The translations under genes were made by a program, and so were the position numbers. DNA of 40,731 bases from Pseudomonadota bacterium (GTDB lineage Bacteria; Myxococcota_A; Polyangia; Fen-1088): contig JADGRB010000012.1 in NCBI GenBank assembly GCA_017881315.1, positions 1 to 40,731 on the forward strand, given 5' to 3'. The notes beneath the pieces are model-generated. The model did not search any database, was not told the origin of the DNA, and was given only the letters and a program-made list of their open reading frames with translations. Within the stretch, counting starts at the first letter, position 1. The number at the start of each line of letters is the position of its first letter. Shown here in pieces: positions 24,221 to 31,799 of the stretch.

Positions 24221-24925
24221 ATGAACAGTCTCCCGAATATGCCAAGGGGCCCCAGACGATCGCACCCCAGTTGGCCCGCCAAGTGGATCCTGTGTCTGGC
24301 CTCCAGCCTCGCCTGGGTCGGACCGGCTCGCGACGCCGTGCCGAAGGAATCGGCCCCGCCCGACACCTCGCGCCTGCACTATCGCATCGATGCCGCAAAG
24401 AGCAGATTCAGTATCGAGACCGAGACCAGCGGGCTCTCCGCGATGTTCGGGCACGATCACAAGATCGCGGTGCGCGATTTCGGAGGGGTGGTGAGCTTCA
24501 ATCCGGGCGCGCCCGAAACGGCCTCGCTTGAGCTGACGGTCCAGACGGACTCGTTGCGCCTTCTCGACGCGGAGGTGAGACCCGCAGACCGCCGGGACAT
24601 CGAGGCGACGATTCTGAATGTCTTGAAGGCGTCGGTGTATAGCAAGATCGTTTTCTCGAGCACCGCCGTCACCGCCGAGACCATCGGCGACGGGATCTTC
24701 GACGTGCGGGTTGCCGGGGAGCTGACCATGCGCGGCGTCCGTCGCGCCGTGACGATTCCCACCCAGGTGATCGTTCGACCGGATCTCTTGCGCGCCACCG
24801 GCAGCCTGAAGCTCCGCCAGACGGACTACAAGATCGAGCCCTTCTCTTTTGCGGGTGGGACGGTCAAGGTGAAGGATGCCGTGACGCTGAGCTTCGACCT
24901 CATCGCGACCCGATTCAGAAGCTGA
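24221..24925 (+). CDS. YceI-family periplasmic protein, copy 2
   Basis: A 234-aa protein with an unusually long, basic N-terminus before a hydrophobic signal segment (WILCLASSLAWVGPA). The barrel shows LHYRIDAAKSRFSIETET, MFGHDHKIAVRDF, ELTMRGVRRAVTIPTQ and SLKLRQTDYKIEPFSFAGG. It is closer in sequence to copy 3 than to copy 1 (shared AMFGHDHKI/SMFAHDHKI and KIxPFSFxxGTVxxKD). It is transcribed alone from a near-consensus sigma-54 promoter and is convergent with the adaptor gene ending at 24963. Confidence 0.9.
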   Translation: MNSLPNMPRGPRRSHPSWPAKWILCLASSLAWVGPARDAVPKESAPPDTSRLHYRIDAAKSRFSIETETSGLSAMFGHDHKIAVRDFGGVVSFNPGAPETASLELTVQTDSLRLLDAEVRPADRRDIEATILNVLKASVYSKIVFSSTAVTAETIGDGIFDVRVAGELTMRGVRRAVTIPTQVIVRPDLLRATGSLKLRQTDYKIEPFSFAGGTVKVKDAVTLSFDLIATRFRS

Positions 24926-24962
24926 CGACCGAGCCCCGGCAATCGAGCGCCGATCGTCTCAA

Positions 24963-26219
24963 TCATCGAGGTGGCGTCGAGCGCATGAGCATCCCGGAAC
25001 AGGTAGCAAGCGACGGGTCGGCGATGATCGGCTGGCCGGCGGCGATCCCGGGACCTTCCACCTCGACAAATGAACGGTCCATCGATCCCACGTCGATCGC
25101 GACTGGCCTGACCGAGTGGTTGCTCTCTGCAAACCAGACCGTGCCCGCCCCGGATCGGGGTCCGGCCGTCGGATCCGCAAATCTGATCGCGCTCATTGGA
25201 ACGCGCAAAGCCTGGCGGGAGCCACTCACGGGAAGGTCGACGTTTGCGGCCATTCCGGGCGCCAGGGCGCCGAATTCGTTCTCGACAGCGACCGAGACCT
25301 GATAGCGCGCGGGCGTGCTCGGGGAGAGCTCCGCTGGAACCACCTGGCGGACCGTTGCTTCGAAGGGCGATCCGGACAGCGCCGGTACGCGGACGACCGC
25401 GGGGCCGGGCTGGACCCGACTGGCGTAGCGCGCATCGATGTCGACGGTCATTCGCAACCGCTGGCTCGGATCGGCGCCGATGACGAAGAGCGGCGGACCC
25501 GGGGGACTGGCGACGATCGATTCACCGGCCGCGATCGATCTCGAAAGGACGGTTCCATCGATCGGCGAACGAATCACCCGCCGGTTGAGCAGGGCTCGGG
25601 TGTAGCCGAGTTGAAGTCGGCGCCTGGCAATCTGTGTCTTCGCGGCGAGCAGATCGATCGCGGCGTAGCCCGCCTCGCCGGGCAGCGTCGCGTCGGGTGA
25701 TAAGCGAGCATCGACGACGTCCGCGAGCCTGTTCTCGGCCCGAAGGCCGGCCAGCTCGGCAGACTCGGCGGCAAGCCGCGCCTGCCCCAGTTCCGTACGC
25801 TGCTCGAGATCGTCGAGGCGCGCGAGGATCTCGCCCTTCTTCACCCGATCGCCCGGCGATGCGACGACCGCCACGACTTGCCCGGAGAGGGGCGAACCGA
25901 CGCGTACCGTGTCGGCCAGAGTCAACACGCCGCGGGCAGGCAAGACGCCCTCGATCGCACCGAGGGTCACGAACGAAGTCGGGCACTGGGTCCAATCGGG
26001 TCTCGCCTTTCTTTCGGTTCGCAAGCCGATCGCTCCGTCGAGGGCGGCCACCAGACCCAGGACCAAGAGCAGCGCCAGCAGGCGTCTTCGTCTTGGCGTT
26101 CGCTTCGCGCCGAGGGGGGTGGGTGGCGAAGGGAAGGGCGGCAGGCCGGCCAGCGAGGCTTTTCGCTCCTCTCGCGATACGAGGGTTCTTGTGGACGCGC
26201 GATCGACCGAAGCACTCAT
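24963..26219 (-). CDS. Orphan HlyD-type periplasmic adaptor, copy 1
   Basis: A 418-aa adaptor with a cytoplasmic tail, one membrane helix (LLALLLVLGLVAALDGAIGL) and lipoyl halves SPLSGQVVAVVASPGDRVKKG and SPIDGTVLSRSIAAGE. Between them is a coiled coil rich in Ala and Glu, and a beta-barrel domain follows. A Cys lies after the helix (PDWTQCPTSF) and another near the C-terminus (SLATCSGML); both recur in the paralogue at 31800. No permease is adjacent. It follows YceI copy 3 by 47 nt, and its ATG is preceded by three tandem ribosome-binding-like repeats. Confidence 0.85.
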   Translation of the reverse strand: MSASVDRASTRTLVSREERKASLAGLPPFPSPPTPLGAKRTPRRRRLLALLLVLGLVAALDGAIGLRTERKARPDWTQCPTSFVTLGAIEGVLPARGVLTLADTVRVGSPLSGQVVAVVASPGDRVKKGEILARLDDLEQRTELGQARLAAESAELAGLRAENRLADVVDARLSPDATLPGEAGYAAIDLLAAKTQIARRRLQLGYTRALLNRRVIRSPIDGTVLSRSIAAGESIVASPPGPPLFVIGADPSQRLRMTVDIDARYASRVQPGPAVVRVPALSGSPFEATVRQVVPAELSPSTPARYQVSVAVENEFGALAPGMAANVDLPVSGSRQALRVPMSAIRFADPTAGPRSGAGTVWFAESNHSVRPVAIDVGSMDRSFVEVEGPGIAAGQPIIADPSLATCSGMLMRSTPPR

Positions 26220-26226
26220 TGAAACG

Positions 26227-26261
26227 CCTCCGTGGAAATACCTCCCGTGGAAATGCCTCCC
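26227..26261 (-). repeat. Three tandem repeats each carrying a ribosome-binding motif
   Basis: On the minus strand, GGAGG occurs three times at 14-15 bp intervals (complement at 26227-26231, 26241-26246 and 26256-26261), separated by TTTCCAC-type spacers. The nearest copy is 7 nt from the adaptor ATG at 26219. Confidence 0.75.
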
Positions 26262-26266
26262 GTTGC

Positions 26267-26923
26267 CTACGGCTGCGTCGCGACGATGTCGAACGAGAGG
26301 GTCACCATGTCCTTGATGGTGACGGTGCCGTTGGTGAACGAAAATGGCGTGATCTTGAAGTCGGTCTGGCGAATCTCGAAGATTCCGATCGCGTGGAGCG
26401 CACCGTCCTTCAATGAGACCCGCGCGGGAACGGTCATCTGGCGGCGCACCCCGTGGAGGCGCAGCTCGCCGACCAGCCGAACGTCGTAGGTGCCATCGCC
26501 CCGCCGCTCCGAGGTCACGCTCCGGGTCTTGAAGGTGATTTCGGGAAACTTGGCCGTCTCGAGCACCTCCTCGCGCAAGGCGGATTCGATTCCCTGGCGC
26601 GCACCGATGTTCTTCTCTTCCAAGAGGTAGAGAGAATTGGCTTTGACGGTCAGGTCCAAGGCGCTCCTACCCGAACCGCTCTCGAAGGTCGCCGTCCCAG
26701 AGAAATCGCGAATCTCGATCTTGTGATCATGGGCGAACATCGAGGAGAGCCCGCCCGTTTCGGTCTCCACGATGAAGCGGCTCTTCTTGGCGTCGATCTG
26801 GTAAGGCCCGCGGGCGGATTGCGAGGGCGACTTGTTGCCGCTGGGTTGCCCATGCCCCGTGGCTCCGATGCTTCCGACGACGCAGGTGAGGGCGACCATG
26901 AATCGCCGACGGTTGTCGTTCAT
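26267..26923 (-). CDS. YceI-family periplasmic protein, copy 3
   Basis: A 218-aa secreted barrel with signal segment FMVALTCVVGSIGATGHG and blocks YQIDAKKSRFIVETETGG, SMFAHDHKIEIRDFSG, ELRLHGVRRQMTVPAR and FEIRQTDFKITPFSFTNG. The ATG at 26923 is chosen because the strong sigma-54-like promoter predicts a start near 26941, giving an 18-nt leader with GAAGAG; the ATG at 26938 would leave 3 nt. It heads a two-gene operon with the orphan adaptor and shares an activator-site pair with the divergent translocase gene. Confidence 0.9.
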   Translation of the reverse strand: MNDNRRRFMVALTCVVGSIGATGHGQPSGNKSPSQSARGPYQIDAKKSRFIVETETGGLSSMFAHDHKIEIRDFSGTATFESGSGRSALDLTVKANSLYLLEEKNIGARQGIESALREEVLETAKFPEITFKTRSVTSERRGDGTYDVRLVGELRLHGVRRQMTVPARVSLKDGALHAIGIFEIRQTDFKITPFSFTNGTVTIKDMVTLSFDIVATQP

Positions 26924-26951
26924 GAACTTGCTCTTCATGAGCGCTCGAACT

Positions 26952-26967
26952 TGCAGCTCTGGTGCCA
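26952..26967 (-). promoter_or_regulatory. Putative sigma-54 promoter for YceI copy 3 and adaptor
   Basis: The minus strand reads TGGCACC-AGAG-CTGCA, near consensus, with exact GG-N10-GC spacing. The predicted start near 26941 is 65 and 95 bp from the palindrome centres. Confidence 0.78.
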
Positions 26968-26999
26968 AGCGATTCCATCGAGAGGTGCCGCGTAGTCCA

Positions 27000-27042
27000 C
27001 GTAATTCCTGCGCTCGAGAGGGAGCTCCGCGCAAATCCTGCG
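27000..27042. promoter_or_regulatory. Paired activator-like palindromes (YceI copy 3 / translocase copy 2)
   Basis: CGTA-ATTCC-TGCG (27000-27012, one mismatch) and CGCA-AATCC-TGCG (27030-27042, exact) are centred 30 bp apart. The two divergent predicted starts (26941 and 27102) are almost symmetrical: each is 65-66 bp from its nearer site and 95-96 bp from the other. Confidence 0.75.
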
Positions 27043-27075
27043 AGGGGTTTGCCCAGCCGAAGGCGCCCTCCCGCT

Positions 27076-27091
27076 TGGTTCGTTCCTTGCT
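27076..27091 (+). promoter_or_regulatory. Putative sigma-54 promoter for translocase copy 2
   Basis: TGGTTCG-TTCC-TTGCT has a perfect -12 half and exact spacing. The predicted start near 27102 is only 5 nt before the ATG at 27107. Confidence 0.75.
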
Positions 27092-27106
27092 CTTCGAGCC
27101 TGCGGA

Positions 27107-28474
27107 ATGTCCAACGAGAAAGCCACTTTACTCAGAAGGCTGGCGCGCGGAATCGAGAAGGTCGTCGGCTCCGACGTGCATGAGGCCGAATGGCGTCTGG
27201 TCCTGGTCCTCTTCGCCAATCTCTTCCTCCTGCTGGCCGCCTATTACATCCTGAAGGTCATCCGCGAGCCCCTGATCCTGCTCGGCGGAGGCGCCGTGCG
27301 CCGGAGCTACGCGCGCGGGACCCAGGCCGGCCTGTTGGTCTTGCTCATACCGATCTACAGCTGGTTGGCAAACCGGATCGAGCCGGCGCACTTGGTCAAG
27401 TGGATCATGGTGGTCTTCATCGCCAGCCTGGCGGTGTTCTTTTCGATCGGGCGGCTCGGCGTTCCGATCGGGTTCGCGTTCTTTGTCTGGCTCGGCATCT
27501 TCAGCACCCTGTCCATCGCTCAGTTCTGGTCGCTCGCCAACGACATCATGACGGAGGGCGAGGGGAAGCGACTCTTCCCGCTGGTGGCCGTCGGCGGATC
27601 GGCCGGCGGAATCCTGGGCGCCCAGTTCGTGGCGCACGCCCTGGACCGGTTCAGCCCAAATCAAATGATGCTGGTCGCGGCCGGCCTGCTGGTGGTCTGC
27701 CTGGCCCTCACGCACGCCAGCCACAACGCCGGCATCGGTCACCGGATCCGGGTTCCCGATGGACCGCCCCAGGCGCGAGACCTGCGCAGCGGGTTCACGC
27801 TGGTCTTACAGGATCGATACCTGCTGCTCATCGGCCTGTCGGTCATTGCCGTGAACCTGATCACGGCCACCGGCGATTTCCTGTTGGCGCAGATGGTGAG
27901 CGCGAGGGCGCACGCCTTGGCGCCCGCTCTGCGCGGCCACTACATCGGGGCCTTCTACGGCAACCTCCAGACCTGGGTGACGGTGCTGAGCGCGGTCGTG
28001 CAAACGGTGCTGGTCGGGCGCGTCTTCAAGGCGGTAGGCGTCGGGGGCGCGCTCTTCTTCATGCCGCTGGTCGTCGTCACGGGCTACGGTGCGCTCGTCC
28101 TGGCGCCGGTGCTGGCGACGATGGTCGTGGTCAAGGTGGTCGAGGGCACGACCGACTACTCGCTTCAGAACACCCTCCAGCAGGCGCTCTTCCTGCCCAC
28201 CTCGCGCGACGCGAAGTACAAGGCCAAATCCGCGATCGACACCGTCTCCAAACGACTCGGCGATCTCGGTTCTACGGCGCTCATCTTCTTCGGGACCTTG
28301 GCCGGCTTCAGCAAGCTGGGCTTCGCCGCGGCCAACGTCGTGGCCGGCCTCCTCTGGATCTGGATGTGCATCTACGTACGGCGTCGCCAGCTCGCGCTGG
28401 TTGCCGCCGCGACGGACGCTGAGCGGCCAACCGAAGCGGATTCGGGCGCTCCGGCCCTTTCGTCGGTGGTTTGA
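27107..28474 (+). CDS. NTP/NDP exchange transporter (ATP/ADP translocase family), copy 2
   Basis: A 455-aa, roughly 12-helix membrane protein, the same length as copy 1. Shared landmarks are AAYYILKVIREPLILLGGG, FVWLGIFSTLSIAQFWSLANDI with EGEGKRLFPLVAVGGSAGG, and VVEGTTDYSLQNTLQQALFLPTSRDAKYKAKSAIDT near residues 345-380. That last block has a counterpart in copy 1 (QYSLQDTTRHALFLVSSRVEKF). The family exchanges nucleotides; in a free-living cell the substrate and direction are unknown. It is transcribed alone from a sigma-54-like promoter, divergently from YceI copy 3. Confidence 0.86.
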   Translation: MSNEKATLLRRLARGIEKVVGSDVHEAEWRLVLVLFANLFLLLAAYYILKVIREPLILLGGGAVRRSYARGTQAGLLVLLIPIYSWLANRIEPAHLVKWIMVVFIASLAVFFSIGRLGVPIGFAFFVWLGIFSTLSIAQFWSLANDIMTEGEGKRLFPLVAVGGSAGGILGAQFVAHALDRFSPNQMMLVAAGLLVVCLALTHASHNAGIGHRIRVPDGPPQARDLRSGFTLVLQDRYLLLIGLSVIAVNLITATGDFLLAQMVSARAHALAPALRGHYIGAFYGNLQTWVTVLSAVVQTVLVGRVFKAVGVGGALFFMPLVVVTGYGALVLAPVLATMVVVKVVEGTTDYSLQNTLQQALFLPTSRDAKYKAKSAIDTVSKRLGDLGSTALIFFGTLAGFSKLGFAAANVVAGLLWIWMCIYVRRRQLALVAAATDAERPTEADSGAPALSSVV

Positions 28475-28496
28475 GCCGCCACCCTGGCCCGGGACG

Positions 28497-28540
28497 CGCA
28501 AGGTTTGCGCCGGCTCCAATTGTCGGTGTCGATTCTTGCG
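28497..28540. promoter_or_regulatory. Activator-like palindrome with half-site partner
   Basis: CGCA-AGGTT-TGCG (28497-28509) is exact. A TGCG half-site (28537-28540) belongs to a degenerate site (GTCG-ATTCT-TGCG) centred 31 bp downstream. They lie 106 and 75 bp from the predicted start at 28609. Confidence 0.62.
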
Positions 28541-28582
28541 TCCGGCGCGCCAGAGTCACGAAGGTCTCGCCCGGCAGAAGGA

Positions 28583-28598
28583 GGGCACGGCTCTTGCG
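28583..28598 (+). promoter_or_regulatory. Putative sigma-54 promoter for the kinase-like/Omp85-like pair
   Basis: GGGCACG-GCTC-TTGCG has exact GG-N10-GC spacing and a predicted start near 28609. It rules out translation from the in-frame TTG at 28594, which otherwise has a good AAGGAGG upstream. Confidence 0.75.
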
Positions 28599-28644
28599 AG
28601 AAGGTTTTGAGAAATGGGTCGCTATCCCTGACATCGAGACGGAG

Positions 28645-30363
28645 ATGAGGCACATCGGATTCGGCAAGGCTGGAATCGCAGGAACGGCGCTGTTGGTGCT
28701 CGCGGGGGCCGGCCTGGCGTTCGCCGGGCCGGGAATGATCCGCTGGTTCGTCGATCGTCCCATCGCCTGGAACGAACACGACGACGCCAACGTGCCCGCT
28801 CTGCCGGAAGCCAATCACTTGCAAGAGGTTCACGCCACCCTGACGATTCGGGACAACCTCGCCAACGAGGCGGATCGGATTCTGGCTGCCGAGGGACCTC
28901 TGCCGGCTGAGGACGTGAACGCGGTCGATGAGGTTCCCTGCTCCACCTGGTATTGCGCGCGCAATCACCTCCACCCCATGAGCCTCGAGGAGATTGCGAC
29001 AGGCCCGCCCGGGAGCGCGCCCACACCGCCGTTCACCATCGTCAAGGGGAAGGACGAGGGCGCGGCTTCCGGCTTCCAGGTGGTGGACGCCAAGGGCAAG
29101 AAGTTCATGCTCAAGCTCGATCCGCGCGGGCACCTGGGCCTGCAATCGGGCGCCGAGATGATCGGCTATCGGTTGTTTCATGCCGCCGGATACAACGTCC
29201 CGGGCGCCTTTCTGGTCGACATCGACCGCGCGGACTTGAGGCTCGACCCGCACGCGACCTTCAAGCTCCTCGACATCGAAAAGCGCCCGCTGACCGAGGC
29301 GCGGGTCGCGACTCAGCTCTCAGGCGTGGCCCAATTGCCCGGCGGGCGCCTCCGAACGGTCGAGGTCCCCTGGCTCCGCGGCCAGGTTCTTGGCTCGTTC
29401 GACATGCTGGGTGTGCGGCCGGGGGATCCAAACGATCGTATTCCCCACGAGCGCCGTCGGTCGTTGCGCGCGAGCTGGGTGTTGTTCGCCTGGCTCTCGG
29501 TGCTCGATGCCGGTTCGATCAACACGCTCGACACCTACGTCGAAGAAGGTGGACGGCACTTCATCCGACATTACTTCTTTGATTTCGGCTGTTCCTTCGG
29601 ATCCGCGACCGCGTACGCGCAAGGGCCGCAGCAAGACGGCGAGTTTCTGATCGAGGTTGGTCGCTCCCTGGCCGCGCTATTTTCGTTCGGCCTCTATCAG
29701 CGGCCGTTTCAGGCGCGGGAAGAGCGCCAGACCTGGCAGACTCTCGACGCCGAGCATCCGGCCGTCGGCTACTTCCCGGCCGAGGACTTCGATCCCGACA
29801 GCTACCGCGGCAATCGACGGGTTCCCGCCCACATGCGGATCACCGCAGGCGACGCCTATTGGGGCGCCAAGGTCGTGACCGCATTTACCGACGGACAGGT
29901 TCACGCGGTGGTGGCCACCGCACGGTATTCGGAGTCCGACGGCGCCTACGTGGAACATGCCTTGCGGGTGAGGCGGGATATCCTGGGCCGACGTTACCTT
30001 CGCGCGGTGGCGGCGATCGAAAGCCCGGGCATGTCGCCCGACGGCTCGCAGGTCTGTTTCGACGATCTGGCGATCGATCGCGGATACGCGGGGGTGCTCG
30101 AGGCTCGGTATCTGGTCGAGGTCAGCGACGGTCACGGCGTTCGGGTGGCCGGTTACCAGCAGGCCGCTGCGGGCTCACATGCGTGCGTTCCCATCGGTGG
30201 TGTCGGGGCGGGTACCGGATACCGGGTGGTCAGTATCCGAGAACAGCTCGCGGGGGGAGCCGGCCACCCCGACACCCCGATCGGCAAGCCCGCACGAATT
30301 CACCTGCGCTGGCGGGCCGGGGAACGTCGATTCGTGGTCGTCGGTCTCGAGCGTGACGAATGA
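28645..30363 (+). CDS. Membrane-anchored protein with HipA/PI-kinase-like motifs
   Basis: A 572-aa protein. One N-terminal helix (IAGTALLVLAGAGLAFAG) anchors it, so the rest is probably periplasmic. Residues 130-320 resemble an atypical kinase core: Lys157 in KKFMLKLD, Glu171 in a helix (SGAEMIGYRLFHAAGYNVP), Asp288 and Asn293 in LSVLDAGSINTLDT, and Asp313 in a DFG-like FFDFGCSFGS. This order matches HipA, CotH and phosphoinositide-kinase-like folds. The remaining 250 residues look beta-rich and unfamiliar. The call is by motif order only. It overlaps the Omp85-like gene in ATGA. The start at 28645 follows from the promoter position. Confidence 0.6.
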   Translation: MRHIGFGKAGIAGTALLVLAGAGLAFAGPGMIRWFVDRPIAWNEHDDANVPALPEANHLQEVHATLTIRDNLANEADRILAAEGPLPAEDVNAVDEVPCSTWYCARNHLHPMSLEEIATGPPGSAPTPPFTIVKGKDEGAASGFQVVDAKGKKFMLKLDPRGHLGLQSGAEMIGYRLFHAAGYNVPGAFLVDIDRADLRLDPHATFKLLDIEKRPLTEARVATQLSGVAQLPGGRLRTVEVPWLRGQVLGSFDMLGVRPGDPNDRIPHERRRSLRASWVLFAWLSVLDAGSINTLDTYVEEGGRHFIRHYFFDFGCSFGSATAYAQGPQQDGEFLIEVGRSLAALFSFGLYQRPFQAREERQTWQTLDAEHPAVGYFPAEDFDPDSYRGNRRVPAHMRITAGDAYWGAKVVTAFTDGQVHAVVATARYSESDGAYVEHALRVRRDILGRRYLRAVAAIESPGMSPDGSQVCFDDLAIDRGYAGVLEARYLVEVSDGHGVRVAGYQQAAAGSHACVPIGGVGAGTGYRVVSIREQLAGGAGHPDTPIGKPARIHLRWRAGERRFVVVGLERDE

Positions 30364-31793
30364 GGTCCCGATCTCTGCGGGCGATGCTCTTGGCCGGCCT
30401 GTGCGCTCTGCCCGAGATCGTGCACGCCGAGCCGACTCCCGGAGACGCGACGGCTTCGGTCCAGGTCGCAGCCGATCCGCCGCCCTGCACGGGCCCGGCC
30501 TCCGATCGCGCGCCCGATCCCCGCTGCGATGAGACCTTGGACGGGCGCGTGACGGCTGGCCCGTCGGCGGATCTGGCCGTGCAGCGGGCGGCGCTGGCGG
30601 TTCCCAGGCTCGTTGTACGCGGACTCTTCTGGCCCGTCGTCGAGACCACCGACGTGGTCGAGCACAACCACCTCATTGACTGGATGCACGTGCTCCTCAC
30701 GACCGACGACGGGCTCGTCGGCGTGCGGCCGGTGATCAACTACTCGACCAGTTTCCTTCCCTCGGGTGGAGCGCGTTTCTTCTATCGGCGCCTACCCGGT
30801 CCCGGCAGCGAGGTCGCCGGGCTGTTCGAGACGGCCGGCCCGGCCGTCATGCTCGGCCGGCTGGAGCTGCGTAGCCCCACCCGCATAGGATTGGTCCTGT
30901 CGGGGATTTTGGATCGGCGCGACGATCGTCTGTTTGCCGGAAATGGGCCGAACAGCATGGCGGACTTGCTCGCGGCGGGACAAGGACTCGCGCGTTATGG
31001 CTCCGACAACTTCGCGGCCCAGCTGCGCTGGTCCCGACCTTTGCCTGGCAAGTTGATCGCCCACGCGCAGGGCGATCTGCAATGGCGGGACTACACCGCC
31101 GCGGACGTGCACAGTGGCTCGTCGGTAGCCGAGCTCTATGGCCTGCCGGCCGACACCTGCGCGGCGCAAGGGATGGCGGCGCCGTGTGTCGACGAGCGCC
31201 AGCTGCCGGGTTTCGAGCGCGGCATGCGAATCGTCCACGAGGGGGGCGGGCTCGGGATCGGGCTTCGTGACTTGGGACGCGAAGGGGCGGGCGCCAGCCT
31301 GATCGTCGACGGAACCTTCGCGGAGGGCTTCGCCGGAGATCCGAGCCGCCACCTCACGCTCTCGGCGGAGACGGTTCTCGCCGTCGGGACTTCCAATCGT
31401 GCGTTCCTCTTGCGGGGCCGCGCCGCCATGGTGGAACGCCTCGGCGACGCGCCGGTGCCGTTCGAGGAGCTGATTTCGCCTTCGGGCGCGGCCGGCATGC
31501 GGGGATTTCCTGAGGGACGGTTCCGCGGGGAGAGCGGCCTCGTCGGTACCGCGGAGTACCGCTGGTACGTCGCGTCCTACCTGGACGCGTCGGTATTCAC
31601 GGACCTGGGGACCGTCGCGGGGCGGCAGTTCGCGGGGATTGCCTGGGACCGTTGGTTCCCCACCTTCGGGATCGGTTTCCGCCGGTTCATGACGGAGGGC
31701 CCGTACTGGGAGGCAAAGGTTCTGGATGGTATCCAGCTCGCCTACGCGCCCGACAACGGGTTCCGGATCCTGCTCTCGATGGCCGGCTTCTGA
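30360..31793 (+). CDS. Omp85/BamA-like outer-membrane beta-barrel protein
   Basis: A 477-aa secreted protein. It has a signal peptide (LRAMLLAGLCALPEIVHAEP), a Pro/Cys-rich linker, then a long beta-rich region ending in Phe (RILLSMAGF), as outer-membrane barrels do. The segment GAAGMRGFPEGRFRGESGLVGTAEYRW contains the RGF motif of the Omp85 L6 loop followed by the next strand. No POTRA domains are apparent, so it is nearer patatin- or TamA-type C-terminal barrels than BamA itself. It is translationally coupled to the kinase-like gene, which suggests a two-component envelope system of unknown substrate. Confidence 0.72.
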   Translation: MRSRSLRAMLLAGLCALPEIVHAEPTPGDATASVQVAADPPPCTGPASDRAPDPRCDETLDGRVTAGPSADLAVQRAALAVPRLVVRGLFWPVVETTDVVEHNHLIDWMHVLLTTDDGLVGVRPVINYSTSFLPSGGARFFYRRLPGPGSEVAGLFETAGPAVMLGRLELRSPTRIGLVLSGILDRRDDRLFAGNGPNSMADLLAAGQGLARYGSDNFAAQLRWSRPLPGKLIAHAQGDLQWRDYTAADVHSGSSVAELYGLPADTCAAQGMAAPCVDERQLPGFERGMRIVHEGGGLGIGLRDLGREGAGASLIVDGTFAEGFAGDPSRHLTLSAETVLAVGTSNRAFLLRGRAAMVERLGDAPVPFEELISPSGAAGMRGFPEGRFRGESGLVGTAEYRWYVASYLDASVFTDLGTVAGRQFAGIAWDRWFPTFGIGFRRFMTEGPYWEAKVLDGIQLAYAPDNGFRILLSMAGF

Positions 31794-31799
31794 CCGCCG

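Noticed and set aside
28578-28596. TTG start at 28594 with AAGGAGG upstream for the kinase-like gene
   Set aside because: The ribosome-binding site overlaps a strong sigma-54-like promoter whose start (28609) lies downstream of this TTG, so ATG 28645 was preferred.
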